Both the position numbers and the translations under genes were made by a program. A model generated the notes under the pieces. The model was not told the origin of the DNA and made no database searches. It was given only the letters and a program-made list of their open reading frames with translations. Shown piece by piece: positions 7,267-15,507 of a stretch of DNA of 63,656 nt (position 1 is its first letter; each line of letters begins with the position of its first letter). This DNA comes from Rhodothermales bacterium. Lineage in GTDB: Bacteria; Bacteroidota; Rhodothermia; Rhodothermales; Bin80. The DNA is taken from contig JANQES010000107.1 of NCBI GenBank assembly GCA_028278205.1, positions 1 through 63,656 on the forward strand, in the 5' to 3' direction.

Positions 7267-9909
7267 TCACAAAATCACCTGAATCTCCAACAGCGGCAGA
7301 AACGGCAGGCTGTGCCGGTCGCGGATCTCGACGACGTCTTCCGGCCTGGGGTCGTAGAGCCGGTCGATGACGTTGCGGCGGTTGGTGAAGTTGTAAAAGT
7401 GCAGTTGCGTCCGGAACCGCGCGCCGAGAACCCTGAACCGATAGCCCGCCACGAAGTCGAACCGCAGATACGGCGGCAGCCGGCCATTGTTGATGCGCGG
7501 GCGATACAGAAAGCGCGCCGGCTCCTCGTCGAGCGGATCGCCGACGGCGTAGCGCGCCACAGGCACCGTCACCGGCAGGCCGCTGCGCCAGTTCGTCGAA
7601 AACGCAAACGACCAGTGCTGCCCGTTTCGGCTGACGGCGCCCTGGAAAGCGCGCGGCACGTCGAAACGCGTAGGCCGGAAGCTCGTCTCGCCCAGTTCAG
7701 GCGCTTTGCTGAGCGAACGCCCTCCGGCATAGCTGATCCACACCTGCCACGGCCCCTCCTCATACCGCGCCGCCATTTCGACCCCGAAAGCGTGCGCCCG
7801 GCCCCGCGTGTACTGCCCCAGCAGCGTACCGATCTCGATGCCCGGCCCCTCCAGGCCGTCCTTCGCCTGAAACTCGTCTCTGGGCAAAAGAATCTTGTTC
7901 GAATACCGCCAGTACGTGTCCATCGCCAGCGTCAGGCCGGGCAGCGGATACGCCTCGGCGCCGGCTGAAAACTGCACGTTCGTCGAGGGCGGCACCGAGT
8001 TGCTCGTCGGGATCCACCGGCTCGAAACCATGTCGTAGAGCAGCGAAAAGCGGTCGCGGACGCGATGCAGGTATTGCACCTGGGCGCCGGCAGACCCGCG
8101 CAGCACCAGGCGCTCCGGATCGACGGCGTAGCGCACCCCCAGGCGCGGGCTCAGCCGCACGTACGAACCGCCGCTGAACAGGCTCGCCCGCAGGCCCGGC
8201 TGGATCTGCCACCGTGCCGAAGGCTGCCACGAATCCTGCACATAACCCACCAACTCCAGCGCTTCTAGCCGGCTCTCCTGATTGAGCACATCGACCGCGC
8301 CGGGCGAGCGCTGCACCCGCGCATCGAGTTCGCTGCGAAACCCCCGCTGAACCACCCGAAACCCCGCCCGCAATTGATGCGCCAGCGACGGGTAAAAATC
8401 GACGTCCACCTTCAACCCCAGGTCGCGCAACCGCACCCCGTAATCCGAGACGATAGACGACGCGTCCGTCGGGCGGATGAATACGCCCTCCCGCGCCCGG
8501 TAGCTGGATCGATACGCCGTGGCTGTCACGAAAAAACGACGCGAATAGAGATACTGATAACGCGCGCTGACGAGCCGGTTGCCCCACTTCGTATCGATCT
8601 CGAAAAACAAGTCAGCGGGCTTGAGCCAATCGTTAATGTTGGTCGTGATCTCGAAGGGCAGGCGCACGTCGAGCACGTCGCGGCCATTGTAATAGCTGAG
8701 CGAGACGCGATGCCGCGCACTGGGCCGCCACGTGGCTTTGCCGCTGAAATCGTAGAAAAAATACCCCGTGCGCAACGTGTCGCGGATGCCGTCTTCCTCC
8801 ACCGGATGGTTCTTGCCGATAATCTGATCGAGATACGACCGGCGGCCTGAAAGCATGAATGAGAGCTTATCGGTGATCGGGCTTTCGGTGACGAAGCGCC
8901 CGCTGAGCACGCCGATGGCGGCCACCGTCCGGGGGGTGGTGCGGTTGCCGTCTTTCAACTCGGCATCGAGCACCGCAGAGAGCCGTCCGCCGTGCTCGGC
9001 TGGAAAGGATCCCTGGTAAAGTTTGATGTCTTTGAACGTCTCGGTCTGAAACGTCGAGATGAGGCTGAAGGCGTGCCAGGGGTGATAGACCGGCGCCCCG
9101 TCGAGCAGGTAGAGGTTCTGGTCGGGTTCGCCGCCTCGGACGATGAGGCCGCCGTTGAGTTCGCCCGCTTTCTGCACGCCCGGCAGCCATTGCAACGCCT
9201 GAAACAGGTCCGGCTCGCCGGGGAAAGACGGAAGGCGCTCCAACTCCTGCACCGGCACGTCCACCACGCCGGGCTCGACGGGAAAGCGCTCCTCGCGCGA
9301 GGCTTCGACGACCACCTCGCCGGTCTGCAGCGCCGCCGGATGCAGGCGGACGTCCGTCGTCGCGAAGCCGGCCATCAGCAGGGTGTCCTGGGGCTGGAAA
9401 CCGAGGAACGAGAACCGCACCGTGTAGACCTGCACCGGCAAGGAGGGCAGCGCAAAATAGCCCGCCTCGTTGGTCGTCGTGCCCAAGCGCAGGTCGGGCA
9501 GGTAGACGTGCGCGCCCGGCAAGACCTCGCCCGTCGAGGCGTCGGCCACGAACCCTCGGAGCATGCCGCGTGGCAGCGGCGTTGGCACTGGCGTGCTCGC
9601 GGTTGCCGCAGGCGCAGCGGCGAGCACGTACTGGCGACGACGCACCCGCTCGGCGCGCAGCCCGTGACCGTAGAGCAGACACGCCAGCGCGTCTTCCACC
9701 GCATCACCTTCATACCGGCACGACGTCTGACGCCCCTCTACCTGCCGCTGGGAAAAAACCACGTCGATGCTCTCCTGCGCGCTGAACTGGACGAGGGCAT
9801 CGCGGAGCGGAAAATCCTGCACGTCGATGCGGATTGCCTGCGCCTGCCCCGCGCGAGGCAGCACAGCCATCACCACCACCCACACTATGACGACGAACCC
9901 GATGCGCAC
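7267..9909 (-). CDS. TonB-dependent outer-membrane receptor with STN and carboxypeptidase-regulatory-like domains
   Basis: 880 aa from GTG at 9909, which gives a clean signal peptide (MRIGFVVIVWVVVMAVL...GQAQ); an in-frame TTG at 9948 would add 13 residues. The order is an STN domain (about 15-80, FPLRDALVQFSAQESIDVVF), a CarboxypepD_reg-like domain (about 100-180, GFVADASTGEVLPGAHVYLP), a plug (about 205-300, with LIVRGGEPDQNLYLLDGAPV), then a beta barrel. An STN domain implies signalling to a FecR/ECF-sigma pair. Such a pair lies upstream on the same strand at 13318-15203, but is separated by an inserted block (10257-13003). A promoter-like TATTTTTG lies at 9946-9953, just upstream of the GTG. 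Confidence 0.9.
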   Translation of the reverse strand: MRIGFVVIVWVVVMAVLPRAGQAQAIRIDVQDFPLRDALVQFSAQESIDVVFSQRQVEGRQTSCRYEGDAVEDALACLLYGHGLRAERVRRRQYVLAAAPAATASTPVPTPLPRGMLRGFVADASTGEVLPGAHVYLPDLRLGTTTNEAGYFALPSLPVQVYTVRFSFLGFQPQDTLLMAGFATTDVRLHPAALQTGEVVVEASREERFPVEPGVVDVPVQELERLPSFPGEPDLFQALQWLPGVQKAGELNGGLIVRGGEPDQNLYLLDGAPVYHPWHAFSLISTFQTETFKDIKLYQGSFPAEHGGRLSAVLDAELKDGNRTTPRTVAAIGVLSGRFVTESPITDKLSFMLSGRRSYLDQIIGKNHPVEEDGIRDTLRTGYFFYDFSGKATWRPSARHRVSLSYYNGRDVLDVRLPFEITTNINDWLKPADLFFEIDTKWGNRLVSARYQYLYSRRFFVTATAYRSSYRAREGVFIRPTDASSIVSDYGVRLRDLGLKVDVDFYPSLAHQLRAGFRVVQRGFRSELDARVQRSPGAVDVLNQESRLEALELVGYVQDSWQPSARWQIQPGLRASLFSGGSYVRLSPRLGVRYAVDPERLVLRGSAGAQVQYLHRVRDRFSLLYDMVSSRWIPTSNSVPPSTNVQFSAGAEAYPLPGLTLAMDTYWRYSNKILLPRDEFQAKDGLEGPGIEIGTLLGQYTRGRAHAFGVEMAARYEEGPWQVWISYAGGRSLSKAPELGETSFRPTRFDVPRAFQGAVSRNGQHWSFAFSTNWRSGLPVTVPVARYAVGDPLDEEPARFLYRPRINNGRLPPYLRFDFVAGYRFRVLGARFRTQLHFYNFTNRRNVIDRLYDPRPEDVVEIRDRHSLPFLPLLEIQVIL

Positions 9910-9953
9910 GGGAGCACGACCTGTCTGGTCTGGATAAAAACTTATCAAAAATA

Positions 9954-10144
9954 ACGAGTTGCCCTGATCATTCGCTCCATAAATCCGTCCCGTTCGTGCT
10001 TTCTCTCAACTCAGAAAAACCCAACGGATTGGCGTGCGTCGTGTTTCACAGCGAGCGGGTTAAAATTGGGACCGGCAGGGGATGGCTATTTGCTTTACGC
10101 CACGCCCGCCTGTGCGCGTAAGCTTGGAATTCAGTATGAAAGAT
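9954..10144. other. Intergenic, nothing recognised
   Basis: This is the start of a gap of about 490 bp between the receptor and the hydrolase. I see no open frame with coding character and no RNA gene here. The remainder of the gap holds the repeats annotated at 10145-10209 and 10255-10353. Confidence 0.6.
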
Positions 10145-10209
10145 GGGCTACGAAGGTACAAAGACACGAAGGGTGCCCGAACCGATCTTCGTGTCTTCGT
10201 GCCTTCGTG
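10145..10209. repeat. Word-type inverted repeat K (GACACGAAGG words)
   Basis: ACGAAGGTACAAAGACACGA (10147-10166, continuing AGG) is answered by CTTCGTGTCTTCGTGCCTTC (10186-10205). Only one copy was noticed in this window. Confidence 0.75.
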
Positions 10210-10254
10210 GCAAAAAGAGATAGTGCTCTTTAAAGTGCTGATGAGCTTTTTTTA

Positions 10255-10353
10255 AAGTCATTCCTGCGCAGGCAGGAACCCATCCAAGTCCCTGGGGATG
10301 CCGGCAGTCCTTGAAAACTGGATGGGTCCCTGCCTTCGCAGGGATGACTTACT
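10255..10353. repeat. 95-bp palindromic element L, copy 1
   Basis: The element is bounded by AAGTCATTCCTG and CAGGGATGACTT and contains ACCCATCC/GGATGGGT inner arms and a central TGCCGGCA-like core. It is an imperfect inverted repeat. Its reverse complement matches the element at 12908-13003 over the whole length with scattered substitutions. Related palindromes with GTCATTCC ends are widespread small repeats in bacteria (my recollection of a general type, not of a named family). Confidence 0.85.
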
Positions 10354-10402
10354 TGAAGATGTGAAAAGGCCATCAGCACATCGATGAGCACCTCCAAAAA
10401 GA

Positions 10403-11162
10403 ATGCCCCACCATACCCCTACGCGCGCTGCTAGCCGCCCTGCTCCTGCTGACGATGGGATGCGACACCAACGACAACAGCGGCGTCGACCTCAACCGCG
10501 CCGAACTGACCCGCGTGAACCTGCGCCCCGGCACCCACCGCGACAGCGTCTCGCTGGGCGATAACCAGATCTTGCGCTACACCCTGGCCGTGCCGACGCT
10601 CCGGCAGGGCGAGCGTGTGCCGTTCGTGATGGCGCTGCACTACGCCGGGCGCATCACCCCCCATTTCGCCGAGGCCTACCTCACAAACCTCGTCGAGCCG
10701 GCCTTGCGCGACCTCGGCGCCATCATCGTCGCGCCCGACGTGCCGGGGCAGGCGTGGATCGACCCCGTCAGCGTCGAAGCCGTCTTGCAGTTCATCGACG
10801 CGGCTAAAGACGCCTGGCCCATCGACCCGGAACGCGTGGTGATTACCGGCTACAGCATGGGCGGCATCGGCACGTGGTTCTTGCACGATCAGCATTCCGA
10901 TACATTCAGCGCCGGCATCCCGATGGCTGCCGAGCCCGCCGGCACCGCGCAAGGCACCGGCCCCCTCTACGTCATCCACGGTCGCACCGACGAACTCTTC
11001 GACCTGGACCTCGTCGAGTTCGCCGTCGAAGACCTCCACGCCAACGGCGTCCCCGTCGAACTCATCGTCGTAGACCGGGGACACTACAACGCTTTTGCCT
11101 ACGTAGACGCCCTGCGCGGCGCGGTAGGTTGGCTGGAAAATACAGTTTGGGCCATGCAATAA
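10403..11162 (+). pseudogene. Alpha/beta-hydrolase (dienelactone hydrolase/PHB-depolymerase-like) lipoprotein, signal peptide frameshifted
   Basis: The continuous frame from ATG 10455 encodes 235 aa. It has the nucleophile elbow GYSMGG (about residue 136), an acid in the HGRTDELFD segment, and a terminal DRGHYN histidine, so the catalytic triad is complete. In the same frame upstream of 10455 the codons read RALLAALLLLTMGC, a lipoprotein signal peptide ending in a lipobox, but no start codon is available. The ATG at 10403 would supply MPTIPLRALLAA... if one C were removed from CCCC at 10406-10409. The gene is therefore disrupted by one base at its 5' end, or the run is a sequencing error. The internal start would yield a cytoplasmic protein. 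It lies between the two L elements. Confidence 0.7.
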
Positions 11163-11249
11163 CGGATTATTGCTTGCTTGCTTGGTTGCGTGGTTGCTGC
11201 ATAGATTAGGGATGGAGGTGATGTTTAATGAACGTTATGAACGGCTGCT

Positions 11250-11609
11250 ATGTCATCCGCTGAAAAAGGATATCAAAAAGCCTTAGAAAAGATCAAACAA
11301 GCCGAACACGAGGAGCATTCATCTCTCGAACTGGTGGCTGTTGGGCTCACAGCGCTGCCCCCGGAAATCGCCCAACTCGCCAATCTGACCACGCTCAATC
11401 TCAGAGATAACAAACTCACGGTGCTGCCTCCGGAAATCGCCCAACTCACCGACCTGACCACGCTCTACCTTGGCGATAATCAAAAAGTTGAAGAAAGAAA
11501 TCGAAGAGGCAGAGCAGATCTACAAATCCTTCAAATCCAACGAAGATCTGGTCTTGCAGCTAAAACGTCAGTTGGCGTTGATTATTCCGGAGATGACGGC
11601 GTAGCTTAA
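11250..11609 (+). pseudogene. Truncated, frameshifted leucine-rich-repeat protein
   Basis: The first 77 codons form an N-terminal helix and two LRR units (LTALPPEIAQLANLTTLNL, LTVLPPEIAQLTDLTTLYL), as in LRR/Roco-type proteins. After LYLGDN (about 11482) the annotated frame turns to low-complexity, basic sequence. The +1 frame instead reads IKKLKKEIEEAEQIYKSF, then VLQLKRQLALIIPEMTA and stops at 11602-11604, a convincing coiled-coil C-terminus. I read this as an LRR gene that has lost repeats and acquired a frameshift near an A5 run at 11482-11486. It lies in the block bracketed by the L elements. Confidence 0.7.
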
Positions 11610-11633
11610 CGCCGCACTCAATACACCGACGCT

Positions 11634-12863
11634 ATGCTACAGAGCCTCCTCTTTCAGGGTATCGGATCGGTCGGATTCTTTTCGGCGCGGGCGTTTATGC
11701 CGGCGTTTGTGACGGCGCTGGTGCTGACGTACGGGCCGGAAATGGGCTTTCTGGGCATCGACGACTCGCGATTTTTTGAGAATGTGGAGATCGCGGAGAT
11801 CTGGTTTACGTCGGGCTTTGCCGTGACGCTGCTGGGGTTTCTGGCGATTCTCGAGTTTGTGGTGATGCACAACCCGGACCTGCGCGCCCTGGTGAGCGAG
11901 TTTGAGGTCTATGTCAAGCCGGTCATGGCGATCATCACCTTCCTCGGTTTCTTCGGCGCTATCGAGCCGGAGGCGCTGGTGGTTGCGATGCGGCAGGCGG
12001 CGGTCACGGACGTGCTGGCGGCGGGGGTGGTCGGGGCCGGGGTGTTCACGGTCAGCAGCAAGCGGCGCGATCTGATGGCGCTGTTCATGGAGGCCGACGA
12101 AGACGACGAGGTGGGCATCCAGAAACTCTTTAGCTGGGGCGAAGACCTGTGGGTGCTTTTCGGCCCGTGGTTTCTGCTGCTCTTCCCGCTGCTGACGGTC
12201 TTTCTCATCGGCATCGGCATCGGGCTGTTGTACCGGGCGCGCAAACGCGCCGAAGCCCGCGAAGAGCAATCCAAGATCCCCTGCGGCGCGTGCGGCGTGC
12301 CGATCTTCCGCAGCGCCCTCGCCTGCCCGTCGTGCAGCACCGAGACGGAAGCGCCACGCGCCGTCGGGTATCTGGGTCAGGCCAAAGCGAACCGGGCTGC
12401 CGACCCGGCCACGCATCCGTATCGCCTCGTCGAGAAAAAGCGGTGCCCGGTGTGCGCCACGCGATTCAAAAAGCGCAAACCCCGGCAGACTTGCACACCC
12501 TGCGGGCATCAACTGATGGCAGATGCGGCGTTTTCTAAAGCCTATGCGGCTCGCATCGGGCGGCGGGTGCCGTTGGTGCTGGTGGTGTCTTTTCTGCTGA
12601 GCCTGGTCCCCATCATCGGGCTGATCCCGGCGGTGATCTACTATCGGTTGGAGTTGGTGGCGCCGTTTCGGCGGTACGTGCCGCGCGGGCGGTCGCTGAT
12701 GCTGCGGTGGGGAACGCGGGTATTTTATTTCGTGCTGATCGCCTTTCAGTGGGTGCCGTTGTTAGGCGGTTTTGTGGCGCCGATTATGGGTTTCACCAGT
12801 TACCAGATCTATCGTTCGTTTTATCTACGGCTGTTGCGCAAACCGCCTAAGGCGAAGAGTTAA
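11634..12863 (+). CDS. DUF4126-like membrane protein with zinc-ribbon motifs
   Basis: 409 aa. The N-terminal half carries about five hydrophobic segments (for example FFSARAFMPAFVTALVL, FLGFFGAI, FLLLFPLLTVFLIGIGIGLLY). A soluble part has two CxxC pairs (CGACG...CPSC near 223-240, and CPVC...CTPC near 275-292) typical of zinc ribbons, and two to three C-terminal membrane segments follow. The N-terminal part resembles DUF4126 proteins. Function is unknown. It starts 25 nt after the LRR remnant on the same strand, and the downstream L element begins 45 nt after its stop. Confidence 0.7.
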   Translation: MLQSLLFQGIGSVGFFSARAFMPAFVTALVLTYGPEMGFLGIDDSRFFENVEIAEIWFTSGFAVTLLGFLAILEFVVMHNPDLRALVSEFEVYVKPVMAIITFLGFFGAIEPEALVVAMRQAAVTDVLAAGVVGAGVFTVSSKRRDLMALFMEADEDDEVGIQKLFSWGEDLWVLFGPWFLLLFPLLTVFLIGIGIGLLYRARKRAEAREEQSKIPCGACGVPIFRSALACPSCSTETEAPRAVGYLGQAKANRAADPATHPYRLVEKKRCPVCATRFKKRKPRQTCTPCGHQLMADAAFSKAYAARIGRRVPLVLVVSFLLSLVPIIGLIPAVIYYRLELVAPFRRYVPRGRSLMLRWGTRVFYFVLIAFQWVPLLGGFVAPIMGFTSYQIYRSFYLRLLRKPPKAKS

Positions 12864-12907
12864 CCTAGAGAAAGATCACAGAAAACAGAGAATAAAACCT
12901 CTAATCA

Positions 12908-13003
12908 AGTCATCCCTGCGAAGGCAGGGACCCATCCAATTCTCAAGGACTGTCGGCATCCCCGAAGATTTGGATGGGTTCCCGCCTTCGCGGGAATGAC
13001 TTG
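12908..13003. repeat. 95-bp palindromic element L, copy 2 (inverted relative to copy 1)
   Basis: It runs from AAGTCATCCCTGCGAAGG to CCTTCGCGGGAATGACTT. Read as the reverse complement it aligns end to end with the element at 10255-10353. The two copies therefore form a 2.5-kb bracket around the hydrolase, LRR and DUF4126-like genes. Confidence 0.85.
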
Positions 13004-13033
13004 ATTAGATACTATGATTAAGTATCAGAATCA

Positions 13034-13165
13034 TCATTCGGGCCAGTCCACCAACGCCGCCTCTGTCAACTGCTGGAGTTCTTCGTCTTCCTCATAGAGT
13101 TGGGCGTAAAGTTCGGCTCTCTCTTCCAACCTCTTCTGTTCAAGATCTTGTTCGAGCGGATCCAC
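13034..13165 (-). CDS. Small acidic protein, possible antitoxin or remnant
   Basis: 43 codons from GTG 13165, with a stop just upstream in frame. The sequence is highly acidic and helical, starting VDPLEQDLEQKRLEERAELY and ending LTEAALVDWPE. The ending recalls the C-termini of short CopG/ribbon-helix-helix-like antitoxin candidates in this group, but the DNA-binding N-terminus is absent. It is either a small gene or the 3' end of a decayed one. No toxin gene is adjacent. It follows fecR on the same strand. Confidence 0.45.
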   Translation of the reverse strand: MDPLEQDLEQKRLEERAELYAQLYEEDEELQQLTEAALVDWPE

Positions 13166-13218
13166 AGCTTACACAATGGTCTTTTTGGTGGAGAAAACCT
13201 CGAAAGGTTCAAAAAGAG

Positions 13219-13302
13219 ACCTGACAGGTTTGCCCACCCACCATGGCAATGTCCCCGTTGCGCGGTGTTGGGTGATGCGAAAAACCTGTCAGGTCTTACT
13301 CT
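13219..13302. repeat. Inverted repeat N (AGACCTGACAGGTTT)
   Basis: AGACCTGACAGGTTT at 13220-13234 pairs with AAACCTGTCAGGTCT at 13280-13298, around a 45-nt spacer. Both arms themselves contain the palindrome ACCTGACAGGT. It lies between fecR and the small ORF. Similar repeats are common between genes in Bacteroidota (recollection). Confidence 0.75.
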
Positions 13303-13317
13303 TTCTACCGACTTTTC

Positions 13318-14490
13318 CTACCGCCCTGCCGGCTCAATCGTATAGCCGTCGGTGTCGTTGCCCTGGACGGCGGCGTTGAGCGTGGTGGCGAGGGTGGTCA
13401 GGATTTCTTGAAGCGATTGCTCGCGGGCGAACGTGCCGAAGACGCCCTCAGCTTCGAGATCGGGCACGACGGTGATGGTTATGTCGTAGCGTTCGCTCAG
13501 GCGGGCGGCGGCCTCGCCCAGCGGTGTGGCCTGGAAGATGAACAACCCCGTCCACTCCAACGCTTCCGATAGATCGACCGGCGTGGGCGTTGACGGCAAA
13601 GCGTTGCGGGCGACGCGGCTCATCTGTCCCGGCTGAAGCACCACGAGCCCCTCCGGCGACGCCTTCGAGGCTACCGAGATGCTGCCCGTCGCCAGGATGA
13701 CCTCCATCGCGTCGTCGCCGGCCTGGATGCCGAAGCTGGTGCCGAGCACGGTGGTCAATGCCGTGGGTGTCTCGACGGTGAAGCCCTGCTGGTCGGGCGT
13801 GATGTCGAAGAAGGCGGATCCGGTGAGCGAGACGCGGCGGTTGAAGGCGGTGGCTTTGGCGGGATCGGCGTAGGTGAGCGTGGCGCCGCCGAGCAGCCGG
13901 ACCGTCGAGCCGTCGGCCAGTTCGATGAGTTGCGCCTCGCCCTGGGCCACGGTGATCGTCGTCAGGCTGCGGTCGCGTTGGAGCAGCAGTGCCAGGACCG
14001 TGACGAAGGCGACGACCGCCACCGATGCGGCGATGCGCCAACTCCACCGCCCCATCCGGCGAACCGGTGCGTGCCGCCGCGCCGCGCGATCCGGCACGGC
14101 CCGGCGTACGGGCTTATCGGCTTCGTCAAAATGGTGCGCCCAGGCCTCCTCAAAATCAGCACACGCCGCCTCGACCTGCCCGGCGACGTCGGCCAGGGCG
14201 GGATGAGCCTGCACGGCTTCGTCGAGCATCGGACGCGCGGTGTCGAGTTCGCGGCGTTCTTCCTCCGAGAGCGCCTCGGCGCGGCCCGAGGCATCGAGGG
14301 CGTAGAGCACAAACAGGCGCCGGTCAGGCACGTGGGTGTTGAGGCTGCGACGGACGGCGGCGCGCACCTGCTGCCAGTGCGCGAGGGTTTCGGCCAGCGC
14401 GGGGTCTTCTTCACACGCCACGCGCAACGCCTCCTGCTGCGCCGGCGTCAGGTCGTCGTAGAAAAGTATGGCGTCGAGAGGGTCTTGCAT
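13318..14490 (-). CDS. FecR-type anti-sigma factor
   Basis: 390 aa. It has an N-terminal cytoplasmic helical region, a single membrane helix (about 150-170, AASVAVVAFVTVLALLL), a FecR domain (about 180-290, with IELADGSTVRLLGGATLTY and the VETPTALTTVLGTSFGI segment), and a C-terminal STN-like/DUF4974 domain (about 305-385). FecR proteins hold an ECF sigma factor and release it on a signal from a TonB receptor. The sigma gene is directly upstream on the same strand (14643-15203). The receptor partner would normally follow immediately; here it is 3.4 kb away, beyond the inserted plus-strand block. Confidence 0.9.
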   Translation of the reverse strand: MQDPLDAILFYDDLTPAQQEALRVACEEDPALAETLAHWQQVRAAVRRSLNTHVPDRRLFVLYALDASGRAEALSEEERRELDTARPMLDEAVQAHPALADVAGQVEAACADFEEAWAHHFDEADKPVRRAVPDRAARRHAPVRRMGRWSWRIAASVAVVAFVTVLALLLQRDRSLTTITVAQGEAQLIELADGSTVRLLGGATLTYADPAKATAFNRRVSLTGSAFFDITPDQQGFTVETPTALTTVLGTSFGIQAGDDAMEVILATGSISVASKASPEGLVVLQPGQMSRVARNALPSTPTPVDLSEALEWTGLFIFQATPLGEAAARLSERYDITITVVPDLEAEGVFGTFAREQSLQEILTTLATTLNAAVQGNDTDGYTIEPAGR

Positions 14491-14642
14491 GGACAGTACG
14501 GAAACCGGGTGATGAGGGCGTGGGGACGCCGCTCACGTCTTCGAGAGAGTGGGTGAGGTGCCAGAACGGAGTGCCTGGCAGTATGAAAGTCGCCTCATGT
14601 CCGTAAAAAGTAACATCGGCTGCCTGGGTTCTGGTTGTGCCA

Positions 14643-15203
14643 TTATAATCCAAGAAGCACCCCGGCGATGAGCACGGCGGTGAGGACGTTGCGCATCTTC
14701 TCGAACGCCCGTTTCACCTGCATCTTGATGGCCGCCTCGCTGGTGCCGATCATCTCGGCGATTTCCTGGTAGCGATAGCCGTATTCGCGTAGTTCGAGGA
14801 TGCGGCGGGCACGCGGCGTCAAGATCGAGAGCGCGCGTTCGAGATCGACGACGATGCCTGCCGGGGCGCCCGCGCGTTCGGCGCGTTCGGGGGGATGCTC
14901 CGGGTCGTAGAGGCTTTCTTTGGGACCGTAGCGCCCCCGGTAGAGATCGTGCAGTTCGAAGAGCGCCGCCTTCATGGCAAAGGCTTTGAGCCGCTGCGGA
15001 TCTTTGAGCGCCTCCAGCCCGCCATGAACCCGCAACAACGTATTCTGAATCAGGTCGTCGACGGTGGGTTTGAGGCCGATGCGTTTGATGAAGAAGGCCC
15101 GCAGCATCGGTTCGAGCCGGCGGAGAAGCTGCTCGCGCGCGTGGTCGTCGCCGGCCTGCGCCCGTTCTACAAGGTCTATGTCAAAACCGTATTGGTAAGC
15201 CAT
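14643..15203 (-). CDS. ECF-family RNA polymerase sigma factor with hydrophobic C-terminal tail
   Basis: 186 aa. Region 2 is recognisable (FFIKRIGLKPTVDDLIQNTLLRV, about 38-60) and region 4 ends in the helix-turn-helix YRYQEIAEMIGTSEAAIKMQV (about 145-165). After region 4 come about 14 residues (VLTAVLIAGVLLGL) that are purely aliphatic, long enough to touch a membrane or a partner protein but short for a full transmembrane helix. It probably directs transcription of the receptor/DUF4249 genes under control of the adjacent FecR. The gap to fecR is 152 nt. Confidence 0.9.
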   Translation of the reverse strand: MAYQYGFDIDLVERAQAGDDHAREQLLRRLEPMLRAFFIKRIGLKPTVDDLIQNTLLRVHGGLEALKDPQRLKAFAMKAALFELHDLYRGRYGPKESLYDPEHPPERAERAGAPAGIVVDLERALSILTPRARRILELREYGYRYQEIAEMIGTSEAAIKMQVKRAFEKMRNVLTAVLIAGVLLGL

Positions 15204-15429
15204 ACAGTGAAAACAGACTATTCAAAAGTCGGGTGAGATCAGGGCAACACACTGCGTTTCACGGCAAAAAACACACCGTCATGCCTCTCACCTACCCTCT
15301 CGTATACGGGCGGTTACGTCATACGAGTGGATTGTAAGGAGTTGCGCCGAAAATGTTTGAAATCTTTTCAATAAAAAGATTTGTCTTTCGAGCCGTCTCA
15401 GCCGTCTAGCTGCGTTGAAAAGTGGACAA

Positions 15430-15499
15430 CGGGATGAGGTTCAAAGTTCAAGGTTGTTTTGACAGAAACTTTGAACCTTGAACTTTGAACTTTGAACCC
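15430..15499. repeat. Word-type inverted repeat E (AACTTTG words)
   Basis: GTTCAAAGTTCAAGGTTG at 15430-15449 pairs with ACTTTGAACCTTGAACTTTG at 15468-15487, followed by another word to 15497. It sits about 9 nt after the stop of the oxidoreductase gene (15508). The rest of the gap to the sigma factor (15204-15429) shows no coding signal; it must hold the sigma promoter. Confidence 0.85.
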
Positions 15500-15507
15500 G
15501 AAACGTT

